Assembly (NCBI GenBank): GCA_947625025.1
Contig: CANQMQ010000006.1
Coordinates: 21,486-85,485 of the forward strand
Reading direction: 5' to 3'
From: an uncultured Clostridia bacterium
GTDB lineage: Bacteria; Bacillota; Clostridia; Christensenellales; Borkfalkiaceae
Length of the DNA stretch: 64,000 nt
In this document: in pieces, positions 1 through 7,403 of the stretch
Position numbering within the stretch: the first letter of the stretch is position 1
How the letters are laid out: each line of letters starts with the position of its first letter
Made by a program: the position numbers and the translations under genes
The notes under the pieces: generated by a model
The model's database searches: none
Told to the model about the DNA's origin: nothing
Seen by the model: the letters and a program-made list of their open reading frames with translations, nothing else

Positions 1-1
1 C

Positions 2-115
2 CCTTCAAAGGAGCCTGAAAAGCCTCTTGAAGGAAAGGCCGAAAGAAAACCCGTACAAAAAAAGGCTTCCCAAAAGAAGCCTTCCGTAAAGAGCAAAGAG
101 AGCACGAAAAAGTAA
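2..115 (+). CDS. C-terminal tail of a Lys/Pro/Ser-rich protein (partial)
   Basis: An open frame enters at the window edge and runs for 37 codons to a TAA stop at 113-115. The peptide is dominated by Lys, Pro, Ser and Glu, with repeated QKK and KP motifs, as in the basic, disordered C-terminal tails of many bacterial DNA- or RNA-binding proteins. An intrinsic terminator follows 16 bp after the stop, which supports a real gene end. The body of the protein lies outside the window, so its function cannot be named. Confidence 0.55.
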   Translation, partial: PSKEPEKPLEGKAERKPVQKKASQKKPSVKSKESTKK

Positions 116-130
116 ATCGTAATGATAAAG

Positions 131-159
131 ACAGCGGGGAAGATCCCCCGCTGTTTTTT
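131..159. terminator. Intrinsic terminator between convergent genes
   Basis: A 9-bp stem, ACAGCGGGG (131-139) with CCCCGCTGT (146-154), is followed by a T run on the plus strand. It ends the partial plus-strand gene and lies just past the stop of the convergent dehydrogenase gene. Confidence 0.85.
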
Positions 160-957
160 CTATTTTTGGGAGAAGAAATCCTTCTCGGTTTTTTGCCAAC
201 GCTTGGAAATAAAGCGGAGCTTTACGGACATGGGTGCCACGTCCGTTGCGAACTTGATGATTTTGTTCCAAAATCCCACCACCACTTTCCGCTTGTTTTT
301 GCGCACGGCCTTAAGCGATGCCCTTGCAACTTCTTCGGGCTCCTTCTTGGAAATTTTTCCCCAAAAACCGTGGGAGGCGATGTTCTCCTTGATATCCTCC
401 CGCGTGGGGATCCCCCCGGGGAGCACGCAGGTAACCCTCGCCCGCCCTTTGAGCTCCGTTCTTAAAGCCGCGCAGAAGTATTCGAGCGCCTTCTTGGTGG
501 CGCTGTACAGGGCAAAGTAGGGCATCGGGGTGGAGGCGGACATACTTCCGATCGCAAGGATCTCGGTATCCCCGTCGAGGGGGGCACGGCGCAGGACGGC
601 ATTGATGAAGGAGACCGCGCCCTCCAAATTCACCCTTGTCTGAAAGACGAGCTTGGCCTCATCGTACTTCTCGAATGCCATTTGGGTATCGACGCCCGCC
701 ACATACACGAGGCGGCGGAAGGTGAGATTTTCCTCCCCGCACCATGCAAAGAAGGCCGCGCGGCTCTCCTCGCTCGTCAGATCGCAGGCGTGGAAGAGCA
801 CGGGAATTTGATAGCGGGCAGAAACTTCCTCCGCAAGCCGATGAAGGCGCTCCTCGCTCCTTCCCGTGAGCACGAGGGGCTCTTTTTTTAATGCAAGTTC
901 GTTTACGAAGGCGCCGCCCAGCCCGCCGCAGGCGCCCGTAATCAAAGTATACTCCAT
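160..957 (-). CDS. Short-chain dehydrogenase/reductase (SDR) family protein
   Basis: A 265-residue classical SDR, a cytoplasmic NAD(P)-dependent oxidoreductase fold. The cofactor glycine motif TGACGGLG is at residues 7-14, an AG pair near 87 fills the usual NAG position, N110 fits the catalytic Asn, S138/S140 the catalytic Ser, and YSATK at 151-155 is the YxxxK pair. The basic C-terminal tail resembles SDRs that act on lipid or fatty substrates, but the substrate cannot be told. The start has AGGAG five bases upstream. It is the last gene of a three-gene minus-strand set, 8 bp after the thioesterase gene, so a shared acyl-substrate role is possible. Confidence 0.85.
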   Translation of the reverse strand: MEYTLITGACGGLGGAFVNELALKKEPLVLTGRSEERLHRLAEEVSARYQIPVLFHACDLTSEESRAAFFAWCGEENLTFRRLVYVAGVDTQMAFEKYDEAKLVFQTRVNLEGAVSFINAVLRRAPLDGDTEILAIGSMSASTPMPYFALYSATKKALEYFCAALRTELKGRARVTCVLPGGIPTREDIKENIASHGFWGKISKKEPEEVARASLKAVRKNKRKVVVGFWNKIIKFATDVAPMSVKLRFISKRWQKTEKDFFSQK

Positions 958-965
958 ATTTACTC

Positions 966-1472
966 CTATGAAGGCAGGTCGATTTCGGTGACGCCGTCCT
1001 CGATGAGATACGCCATCTCCTCGTGCTCATCGATGCCCGCCTCGATTTGCTGCGGGGTGAGTTTCAGGTACTTCACCGTCGCATTCGCAAGCACATGCAG
1101 GGAGGCGTCCATGATCTCACACTCCGCCGTCAAAAATCCTCCCGTTTCGCGGACCACTCTCCCTCTTCCGATGAGGGGCTCGCCGTAGGGAACGGGCTTT
1201 CTGTATTTGGTTTCGAGGGAGAGCGTGACGCCGTAGGTAAACTCCCCTCCCTCCTTTGCCCACAGGGCGCGCATGCCCATTTCATCGAGCATGGCGGTAA
1301 TCAGCCCCCCATGGACCCGCCCGGGGTAACTCTGATGCTCGGGGCGGAAGGAGAAGAGGGAGGCAACGCTCCCGTCCTCCATCGAATAGAAGGGCGCGCG
1401 CACGCCATAGACGTTGTCTAACCCGCAAATGGCGCACATCTTGCTGTTCCGCTGTTTTCTTACGACTCTCAT
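966..1472 (-). CDS. PaaI-type hotdog-fold thioesterase
   Basis: A 168-residue protein with the hotdog thioesterase signature HGGLI at residues 54-58, followed by conserved acidic residues D63 and E64 expected in the active site. Members of this family usually hydrolyse acyl-CoA thioesters in the cytoplasm. The N-terminal CAIC motif at residues 13-16 is a small CxxC element of unknown use. GGGAGGAG lies five bases before the chosen ATG, which favours it over the internal Met12. The gene sits 12 bp after the phosphodiesterase gene and 8 bp before the SDR gene. The substrate is unknown. Confidence 0.8.
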   Translation of the reverse strand: MRVVRKQRNSKMCAICGLDNVYGVRAPFYSMEDGSVASLFSFRPEHQSYPGRVHGGLITAMLDEMGMRALWAKEGGEFTYGVTLSLETKYRKPVPYGEPLIGRGRVVRETGGFLTAECEIMDASLHVLANATVKYLKLTPQQIEAGIDEHEEMAYLIEDGVTEIDLPS

Positions 1473-1484
1473 CGCATCTCCTCC

Positions 1485-2603
1485 CTATGCCTTTTCTATC
1501 AGGATGAGCGGCACTTCCATCTCTTCTTTGGTGAGCGACGTGTGGTGCCCCTTGAAATCGTGCGAACGCTCCCGCATACGCAGAACTTTATGGGTGGTCC
1601 CAACGGCGATATAATCACCGAGGAGGGGGGCATGTCTGAGGTCTACCCCTCCAAAATAGTTTTCTTCAATCAATTTTTGGGTACGGAAGAGCTTGAAATC
1701 GGCCCCGTATTTCTCACGGAAGAGGGCGCAGAATTCCCGCTTCTTGCCCCGCTTTACGCGGAAGGCGACTGCCCGCGATTCCAAATAGGGCGGCCACGCC
1801 AAGAGGGATAAAAGCTCCTCGTCCCGATACAGTTCGATGTTCTCATCGATATCCGTCTGCCCGTGGTCCGCCGTAACGATAAGAAGGGTATCGGAGAGCT
1901 CCCCGCAGAGGGTTTGGAGGGCACGGTCGATGCCCGTAAGCATGCTCTTCGCCTCCTCCGAAGTGACCCCGAAGCGGTGCATGGTGGAATCGGGCTCCGA
2001 ACAGTAGGCGTAGATGAACTGCTTGCCGTGAAGGCTGCATATTTGCGAAATATGCGAATATATCTCCTCGAGCGTATGCCATGTGTGCTGTTCCGCCCCG
2101 CCGTGCCGCCAATATTCGGGCACCACCGTATGCAGGGCGTAATCCGAATTCGCCTCCGCGTAGTAGGGCTTCGTCGGGAGCTGCCGTTCCATGAAGCCGT
2201 GCTCGATGGGCTCCCCCGTATTCGCATCCTTCTCGGGGAAGATCTCGACGACTTTTTTGATGTTTTTGAAGTACAGCGTCCACCCGAACCAGCCGTGCTC
2301 CATCGGGTAGCGGTTGGTGAGGAAGGAGGTGGTCGCATTGGTCGTCGTCGAAGGGAATACCGAGGTGAGCGTCTGCACGACATGGCTCCGCAAAAAGGCA
2401 TGCTCTTCGAGGTTGCACCGCATCGGATGCAGACCCATGCCGTCTAAAATGAGAAAGACGACGTTTTTATACCCATGCGCAAGCGCCTCTTTGAGGGCGG
2501 GGAGCACGGGTTTCTCATTGGGACAGCCCAAAAATTCGGCAAGCGTCGCCGAAACGTTGACGACGCTCCGCGTGAAATCGGGTTTTATCAAATTCCCCTT
2601 CAT
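1485..2603 (-). CDS. Alkaline-phosphatase-superfamily phosphodiesterase / nucleotide pyrophosphatase-like protein
   Basis: A 372-residue member of the type I phosphodiesterase branch of the alkaline phosphatase superfamily. Residues 49-57 carry the first metal-binding motif (FLILDGMG), FPSTTTNATT near 83-92 supplies the Thr nucleophile, and CSEPDSTMHRFG, TADHGQT and GHHTS provide the remaining Asp/His ligands. No signal peptide is visible, so it is probably cytoplasmic. I chose the ATG at 2603 because AAGGGG lies six bases upstream; the frame stays open for 22 more codons, but without a ribosome site. It heads the phosphodiesterase / thioesterase / SDR set. The substrate (nucleotide, phospholipid or other) is unresolved. 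Confidence 0.8.
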   Translation of the reverse strand: MKGNLIKPDFTRSVVNVSATLAEFLGCPNEKPVLPALKEALAHGYKNVVFLILDGMGLHPMRCNLEEHAFLRSHVVQTLTSVFPSTTTNATTSFLTNRYPMEHGWFGWTLYFKNIKKVVEIFPEKDANTGEPIEHGFMERQLPTKPYYAEANSDYALHTVVPEYWRHGGAEQHTWHTLEEIYSHISQICSLHGKQFIYAYCSEPDSTMHRFGVTSEEAKSMLTGIDRALQTLCGELSDTLLIVTADHGQTDIDENIELYRDEELLSLLAWPPYLESRAVAFRVKRGKKREFCALFREKYGADFKLFRTQKLIEENYFGGVDLRHAPLLGDYIAVGTTHKVLRMRERSHDFKGHHTSLTKEEMEVPLILIEKA

Positions 2604-2785
2604 CTTTTTCCCCTTGGTTACGGTTTCTTGTGTCATTTTCTGCTGTCTTGAAAACATCGGGGCCGCCACCCGGCAACCCCGTCTAAATGTCGTTTATTCC
2701 AACAGGGCTCCCAACGCAGCCCCCACCAGGGCTCCCGAAAAAGATTTCGCAGAAAGCTTTTTCGGGAAAGAGGAGCCGCAGGCGT

Positions 2786-2820
2786 AAAAAGTCCGCTCTT
2801 GCCGAATGGCGAGAGCGGAC
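2786..2820 (-). terminator. Intrinsic terminator of tRNA-Ser
   Basis: GTCCGCTCT and AGAGCGGAC (2791-2820) form a stem with a second GCC/GGC arm inside. On the minus strand it is followed by TTTTT, 22 bp beyond the tRNA 3' end. Confidence 0.85.
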
Positions 2821-2842
2821 AAAGTGCGCCTTGCGGCGACGA

Positions 2843-2932
2843 TGGCGCAGGGAAAGGGATTTGAACCCTTGTATACATTCCTGCATAACACGATTTCGAA
2901 TCGTGCGCGTTCAGCCGCTCCGCCATCCCTGC
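2843..2932 (-). tRNA. tRNA-Ser(CGA)
   Basis: A 90-nt class II tRNA. The acceptor stem GCAGGGA pairs with TCCCTGC, followed by discriminator G and an encoded CCA end (complement at 2843-2845). The anticodon stem CACGA/TCGTG holds the loop TTCGAAA, giving anticodon CGA for the Ser codon UCG. A long variable arm precedes the T arm with GGTTCAAATCC. It has its own promoter and terminator. Confidence 0.95.
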
Positions 2933-2941
2933 AACGGTATT

Positions 2942-2970
2942 ATTTTACCCGATTTTGCGCTGAAAAGCAA
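2942..2970 (-). promoter_or_regulatory. Promoter of tRNA-Ser
   Basis: On the minus strand, TTGCTT is separated by 17 bp from TAAAAT, and the -10 box ends 9 bp before the mature tRNA 5' end. Confidence 0.7.
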
Positions 2971-3103
2971 GTGTTTTAGAGGTGTTTTTCCCGATTTTTC
3001 TACAAACGACGGGAAATCATAAGAAATGGTTTTATATGGGTACCAAATTTGTACCAAACTTTTCCGTTTCCGTAAACCGTTGATCCTACCCCCATTCCCT
3101 CTT

Positions 3104-4198
3104 TTAAGGCGCCTTGGGCAGAGGGTCGTCCTCGAAGAGCTCCATGAAAGCACGGGCGGCGTAGGGCAAATCCTTCTCCTTGACCACGGCCATGCCGATG
3201 GAGCGGGAAGGCAGCTCGGGCTGGACGTTGAGCTCGAAGAGGAGCCCCTGTGAAAGGCGGGTGAGGACGTATTCGCGGGGAATACACCCGATGCCCATGC
3301 CATGCGTCGTGAGCTGTTTCATGAAATCCCAACTATCGATGTTGACGGCGGGCTCAAACCGTATCCCGAGCGAACGGCAGAAACTATCGAAGGACCTGCG
3401 GGCGACGGTATCCTCGCGCATGAGCACGAGGGGATAGGCCTGAAGATCCCAAATGTTGAGCTCCGCATCCTTGAGGTGTTCGAATGCCTTGCCCGCCACG
3501 AAGATATCATGCAGTATCATGACGTGGTTGTTGAGCTGTAAGTCGTCGTCCTCGTCCCCCGTCGGCATATTGAGGAAGCCGACGTCGCAGCGGTCCTCCT
3601 TGAGGGCTTCGATGATCTTGGTGGAGACATCCGAAATGAGCTGAATGTTGACCTGCGGGTACCTGTTACGGTACTCCACGATCTTGCTCGAGAGGACGTA
3701 TTGGAAGATGGAGGCAGAAGCCCCGATGCGGAGGGTGCCCGTAGCCCCCTCTCTGCGATCCTTCAGCTTCTTCTCTGCACCCTTGAGGAGCTTAATGGCG
3801 CGTTCGACATCCTTATAAATGACGGCGCCGCCCTGCTTCGTGAGCTGCATGCCCCTGCGGACACGGGTGAAGAGGGGCGTCCCGAGCTGTGTTTCGAGCT
3901 GTTTGATGGATTGCGAGATGGCGGGCTGAGAGCAGTAGAGCTCTTCCGCGGCCCTTGTGAGGCTCCCCGTCCGTGCAACCTCGTAAAAAACCCGATATAG
4001 ATCGAAATTGAGTATCCTCTTCCTTGCATTGCCATCCGGGTCCGCTTTTACGGCGGCTTCGTTTTCCGAAGCCTCTTCGGCAACGGTTTCGTTTTCAGGA
4101 ATTTCGCTTGCAACGGTTTCGCTTTCCGTCTCTTCGCTTAGAGCGGTTTCGTTTACAGGAGTTTCGCTTGCTACGACTTTGTTTTCTACATCTTCCAT
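3104..4198 (-). CDS. LysR-family transcriptional regulator with acidic N-terminal extension
   Basis: A 364-residue LysR-type regulator. The winged helix-turn-helix lies at residues 64-120 (LTRAAEELYCSQPAISQSIK is its core), followed by the usual effector-binding periplasmic-binding-like domain. Unusually, the HTH is preceded by about 60 acidic residues containing two tandem 20-residue repeats. The start at 4198 is 2 bp after the mnmE stop and has AGGGA eight bases upstream; a second ATG at 4216 lies inside mnmE. Co-transcription with mnmE is likely. The ligand and target are unknown; no divergent partner gene of the classic LysR arrangement is present. Confidence 0.85.
   Translation of the reverse strand: MEDVENKVVASETPVNETALSEETESETVASEIPENETVAEEASENEAAVKADPDGNARKRILNFDLYRVFYEVARTGSLTRAAEELYCSQPAISQSIKQLETQLGTPLFTRVRRGMQLTKQGGAVIYKDVERAIKLLKGAEKKLKDRREGATGTLRIGASASIFQYVLSSKIVEYRNRYPQVNIQLISDVSTKIIEALKEDRCDVGFLNMPTGDEDDDLQLNNHVMILHDIFVAGKAFEHLKDAELNIWDLQAYPLVLMREDTVARRSFDSFCRSLGIRFEPAVNIDSWDFMKQLTTHGMGIGCIPREYVLTRLSQGLLFELNVQPELPSRSIGMAVVKEKDLPYAARAFMELFEDDPLPKAP
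4055..4174 (-). repeat. Tandem 60-bp coding repeat (20 residues x2) in the LysR extension
   Basis: Residues 9-28 and 29-48 of the LysR protein align without gaps, both starting VASE and sharing P, NET and a comb of Glu residues; at least 11 of 20 positions are identical. Both units are acidic and probably disordered. Confidence 0.75.
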
Positions 4199-4200
4199 AC

Positions 4201-5475
4201 TTATTTCCCTACACAAAATTTATCAAAGATTTCATGGATGACGGCCTCGGCCGTGCTCTCCCCCGAAAATTCCCCGAGGGCGGTGAAGGCCCTTTGGAGG
4301 TCCTCGGCGTACAATTCGGGGGCGAGGCCCCCCTCTGCGGCTTTTAAGGCGGCCCCGACGGCCTCTTTGGCCTCTTCTGCCGCGCGGTAGTGCCGCTCTT
4401 CGAGGAGGAATACGCCCCTCTCCCGCCCGAAACCCCGCTCATAGAGGAGGCCTTTGAGGGCATCGAGCCCCTCTCCCGTCAGGGCGGAGACGAGGACATC
4501 GCACCCCTCCCTTCTAATAAGATCGCACTTGGCGCCCACCGTAATCACGGGGACTCCCTCGGGGAATACAGGCGCGTCGTCCTCCTTTAAGTGGAGAATG
4601 ACGTCGGCGGAGGAGATTGCAAGCTCTGCTCGGCGGATGCCCTCCTTCTCTATGGGGTCGCCCCCCTCCCGAAGCCCCGCCGTATCGGTGAGGCGGAAGA
4701 GGACGCCCTCTATCTCGATGTTCCCCTCCACGGTATCGCGGGTGGTGCCCGCGATGCTCGATACGATGGCCCGATCGTAGCCCACGAGGGCATTGAAGAG
4801 CGAGCTCTTGCCCGCATTGGGGTTGCCGCAGATGGCGACGTTTACGCCGTCCCTTATCTTTCTGCCCGCCTTGTATTGAGCAAGCAAATCGCAAAGTGAG
4901 CGCTCTATCTCAGACATGGTACCCGCAATTTGCATGCGAGACTCCGTATTCAAGTCCTCTTCGGGGTAATCGAGATCGGCATCGACGCTCGCAAGGCAGG
5001 CGCGGATCTTCTGTTGCAGCCGCCTTCCCTCCTCGGTGAGCTTCTCCCCGTAGAGGAGATACCCCGCCCGCACCTGCGCCTCTGATTCGGCGTTGATCAT
5101 CTCCGCCATACCCTCTGCCGCGGAGAGGGAGAGCTTGCCGTTTAAGAATGCCCTCTTGGTGAATTCCCCCCGCTCGGCGAGGCGGGCACCAAGTTCGAGG
5201 GTGCGCCGCAAGACGCCGCGGGCAATTTCCCTGCCGCCGTGCGTATGGAATTCCACCACATCCTCCCCCGTAAACGAATGCGGGGCGCGGAAGTAGACGC
5301 ACATACCAAAGTCTTTGAAGGCGCCGCAGTCGATCTCCCCCGCGTAGAGCATATTGGGTACAAATTCCTTGCGGCGGACCATCTTCCTTGCGATGTCGAG
5401 CGAACCCGCACCGCTCATGCGGACGACGGCAATGCCGCCCCGCCCTTCCGCCGTCGCGATTGCAGAGATTATCAT
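4201..5475 (-). CDS. mnmE: tRNA uridine-5-carboxymethylaminomethyl modification GTPase MnmE
   Basis: A 424-residue GTPase that, with MnmG, modifies the wobble uridine of certain tRNAs. The N-terminal tetrahydrofolate-binding domain begins IISAIATAEGRGGIAVVRMSG-like, the G1 loop GNPNAGKSS is near residues 217-225, G2 is GTTRD and G3 DTAGLRE, and the protein ends with the CxGK motif (CVGK) whose Cys is catalytically important. The G4 position reads GAKCD rather than NKxD. I chose the ATG at 5475 from family alignment; an in-frame ATG at 5499 would add eight residues. It is followed at 2 bp by the LysR gene. Confidence 0.93.
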   Translation of the reverse strand: MIISAIATAEGRGGIAVVRMSGAGSLDIARKMVRRKEFVPNMLYAGEIDCGAFKDFGMCVYFRAPHSFTGEDVVEFHTHGGREIARGVLRRTLELGARLAERGEFTKRAFLNGKLSLSAAEGMAEMINAESEAQVRAGYLLYGEKLTEEGRRLQQKIRACLASVDADLDYPEEDLNTESRMQIAGTMSEIERSLCDLLAQYKAGRKIRDGVNVAICGNPNAGKSSLFNALVGYDRAIVSSIAGTTRDTVEGNIEIEGVLFRLTDTAGLREGGDPIEKEGIRRAELAISSADVILHLKEDDAPVFPEGVPVITVGAKCDLIRREGCDVLVSALTGEGLDALKGLLYERGFGRERGVFLLEERHYRAAEEAKEAVGAALKAAEGGLAPELYAEDLQRAFTALGEFSGESTAEAVIHEIFDKFCVGK

Positions 5476-5533
5476 CCGCGCAGGGCCTTCCTTTTCCATT
5501 CGGGATACGAACTATAACGATACGTTATACCTC

Positions 5534-5563
5534 ATTATAGCACACCGCGGGGGTGGTTGTAAA
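5534..5563 (-). promoter_or_regulatory. Promoter of mnmE-lysR
   Basis: On the minus strand, TTTACA, an 18-bp spacer, then a perfect TATAAT. A palindrome, TATAACG-ATA-CGTTATA, lies just downstream near the expected transcription start (about 5513-5529). Confidence 0.65.
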
Positions 5564-5620
5564 CAACTTTCTTGCGGTGAATTCCATTTTATTATGAAAA
5601 AATTCGTGAAAATTCGTAAA

Positions 5621-5706
5621 AATGGCTACGAAAAAGGCACCGCGTGGCCCCCTCATCCCGAACCCCCGCAGGGGGTGAGAGGATGGCTACGAAAAAAGGC
5701 ACCGCA
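5621..5706. repeat. Direct repeat flanking a GC hairpin
   Basis: ATGGCTACGAAAAAGGCACCGC occurs near 5621-5643 and again, with one extra A, near 5682-5706; the second copy is part of the downstream gene's terminator. Between them CCCCC GCA GGGGG forms a short stem. The rest of the stretch between mnmE and the terminator holds no gene that I can support. Confidence 0.6.
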
Positions 5707-5723
5707 CATTGCTGCACGGTGCC
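5692..5723 (-). terminator. Intrinsic terminator after the ecf-truA operon
   Basis: GGCACCG (5698-5704) pairs with CGGTGCC (5717-5723). On the minus strand the stem is followed by TTTTTT, just beyond the stop of the membrane protein gene at 5733. Confidence 0.8.
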
Positions 5724-5732
5724 ATAAATTCA

Positions 5733-6632
5733 TCAGAAATCCGAGAACGGGCTATCGTTCGAGGGCGGGGGCGGAGGGGTCTGCCCGCCGTTTTCATTCG
5801 AATTTTGCCCGCCGCCTCCCCCGAAATCGGAGAAGGGATCCTCGGGCGGCGTCTGCGGAGGCGGTGGATTGGGGGTGCCGTACATGCTCTGCGGCGGGTA
5901 CTGCTGCTGTTGGCGGCGGGCGTACTCCTCCATCTTGCGGCGCATGTAGGCCTCGTAGTCGATGGGCGTATTGTTGCGGACTGCGAATACGGTGGCTGCA
6001 CGGAAGGGGAAGATGGTCGAGAACACGGTGAGGAGCATGGGGCCGCGCACGTAGTACTTCTTGAAGAGCGCCGTAAATAGCACGAAGAAGAACACGATGA
6101 GCACGATATCGAGAATGAGGGAGAGAATTTGCACCCAGAGCTGGCTATCGATCGCCCAGCCGAACCCCTGTTCCCGCGCCAAGGGCTGATTGACTTCGAT
6201 GGAGGAATACAGAAGTTCCCCGTTCTCCGAAGTGGCGGGGACCTCGTGCAGGAAGGGCATGAGGAGCACGTTGGTGACGAGGCTGAACCCCGCCACGAGC
6301 GAATATAAGATCTCCGCGATCATGGCATACAGCCCCGTGCGCTTCATCTTCTGCCCGAAGAAGTTGGCCTCCCCCGCAAGTTTGCCCGTATACCATGTGT
6401 TGACAAAGGGAATGAAGCCCAAATACCCATCGGTGCGTCCCGCCTTCTTCGCCATGCGCATGAGCCCGTATCCATAGAAGAACGTGCAGACGGCAAAGAG
6501 GAACAGGCCGATCCCGAGGGAGACGAAGAACCTCGTATACACGATTTGTGCGGCATCTTCAAAGGTGTCACTGTTGATGGGGAGCATGTCGAGAATTCCT
6601 TGAAGTGCACTATACCATTCGAAAAATTCCAT
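5733..6632 (-). CDS. Membrane protein with Pro/Gln-rich tail
   Basis: A 299-residue integral membrane protein I cannot assign to a named family. Four hydrophobic segments are visible at roughly residues 33-55, 100-130, 180-205 and a weaker one around 65-80. The last 80 residues are a cytoplasmic-looking low-complexity tail rich in Pro, Gln, Gly and Asn with repeated PPPP and SDFGGGGG elements. It begins directly after the truA stop with no intergenic base, so it is the last gene of the ecfA1-ecfA2-ecfT-truA transcript. A link to the vitamin transporter is not supported by sequence. Confidence 0.7.
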   Translation of the reverse strand: MEFFEWYSALQGILDMLPINSDTFEDAAQIVYTRFFVSLGIGLFLFAVCTFFYGYGLMRMAKKAGRTDGYLGFIPFVNTWYTGKLAGEANFFGQKMKRTGLYAMIAEILYSLVAGFSLVTNVLLMPFLHEVPATSENGELLYSSIEVNQPLAREQGFGWAIDSQLWVQILSLILDIVLIVFFFVLFTALFKKYYVRGPMLLTVFSTIFPFRAATVFAVRNNTPIDYEAYMRRKMEEYARRQQQQYPPQSMYGTPNPPPPQTPPEDPFSDFGGGGGQNSNENGGQTPPPPPSNDSPFSDF

Positions 6633-7403
6633 TCAAACCTCCTCGGGCGGAAAGAGTTCCGCCCCATAATCGACGCTTACAAGCATCAGGCCGCGCGCGG
6701 GCATCGTCTTTGCGAGGAGAGTCCTCCCTCCCCCGTTCAGGGCCCGCACGATAGCATCCGTGCTCTTTCCGCACCCCACGGCGAAGATCTCCCCCGCGAG
6801 GATGCGTACCATATTATATAGAAAGCCGTTTCCCGTCACCGAAATGGTGTAGAGTTGCCCCTCGGGAAGAGGCTCACTGCCGATTTGAATGCCGTATACC
6901 GTGCGCACGCTCGTCTTTGCGGAAGAGCCCGCAGAGCAGAAGGCGGCAAAATCATGCTCCCCCTCGAGGAGGGAGGCGGCCTCCTCCATGCGGGAGAGGT
7001 CGGGCTTTACGGCAAGCCGCGCCGCGTAGCGGGCAAGGAGCGGGAGCTCGGTCTCCGCATAGTAGGCGGTGTAGCGATACGTCTTTTTCTTGGCGCCGCG
7101 GGTGCAATCGAAGCCCTCAGGGGCCACTGCACTCTTTAAGACTTTACAGTCGGGCGGGAGCAGACAGTTGAGGCAGGCGGAAAGTTTATGGGCGGGAACA
7201 GAAGTTTCGGCGTCGAGCTGGCAGACCTGCCCGCGGGCGTGGACGCCCGCATCCGTCCGCCCGCTTGCGGTGACGCGGGTAAACGTTCCGAAGGCTTCCG
7301 TTGCCGCCTTCTCGAGGACGCTCTGCACCGTCCGCTCCTCCCTCTGCCGCTGATAGCCGCAAAAGTGGGTGCCGTCGTATTGCACGAGCAGGACGTATCT
7401 CAT
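6633..7403 (-). CDS. truA: tRNA pseudouridine(38-40) synthase TruA
   Basis: A 256-residue TruA that isomerises uridines 38-40 in the anticodon stem-loop of many tRNAs. The N-terminus MRYVLLVQYDGTHFCGYQRQ is typical, and the catalytic Asp lies in ASGRTDAGVHA near residues 48-58. The frame stays open upstream, but the ATG at 7403 matches the family start, has GGGGGTGG just upstream and overlaps the ecfT stop as ATGA, pointing to translational coupling. The ecfA1-ecfA2-ecfT-truA order is a conserved Bacillota arrangement. Confidence 0.95.
   Translation of the reverse strand: MRYVLLVQYDGTHFCGYQRQREERTVQSVLEKAATEAFGTFTRVTASGRTDAGVHARGQVCQLDAETSVPAHKLSACLNCLLPPDCKVLKSAVAPEGFDCTRGAKKKTYRYTAYYAETELPLLARYAARLAVKPDLSRMEEAASLLEGEHDFAAFCSAGSSAKTSVRTVYGIQIGSEPLPEGQLYTISVTGNGFLYNMVRILAGEIFAVGCGKSTDAIVRALNGGGRTLLAKTMPARGLMLVSVDYGAELFPPEEV

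Noticed and set aside
2694..2790. A minus-strand stretch reading KKLSAKSFSGALVGAALGALLE-like, with a glycine-zipper look
   Set aside because: No start codon or ribosome site was found after the tRNA terminator. It could be a decayed small membrane protein, but this is too weak to annotate.
2989..3018. Possible terminator of lysR with TTTCCCG and CGGGAAA arms
   Set aside because: Only a 7-bp stem around a loop of about 14 bases, and no T run following on the minus strand.
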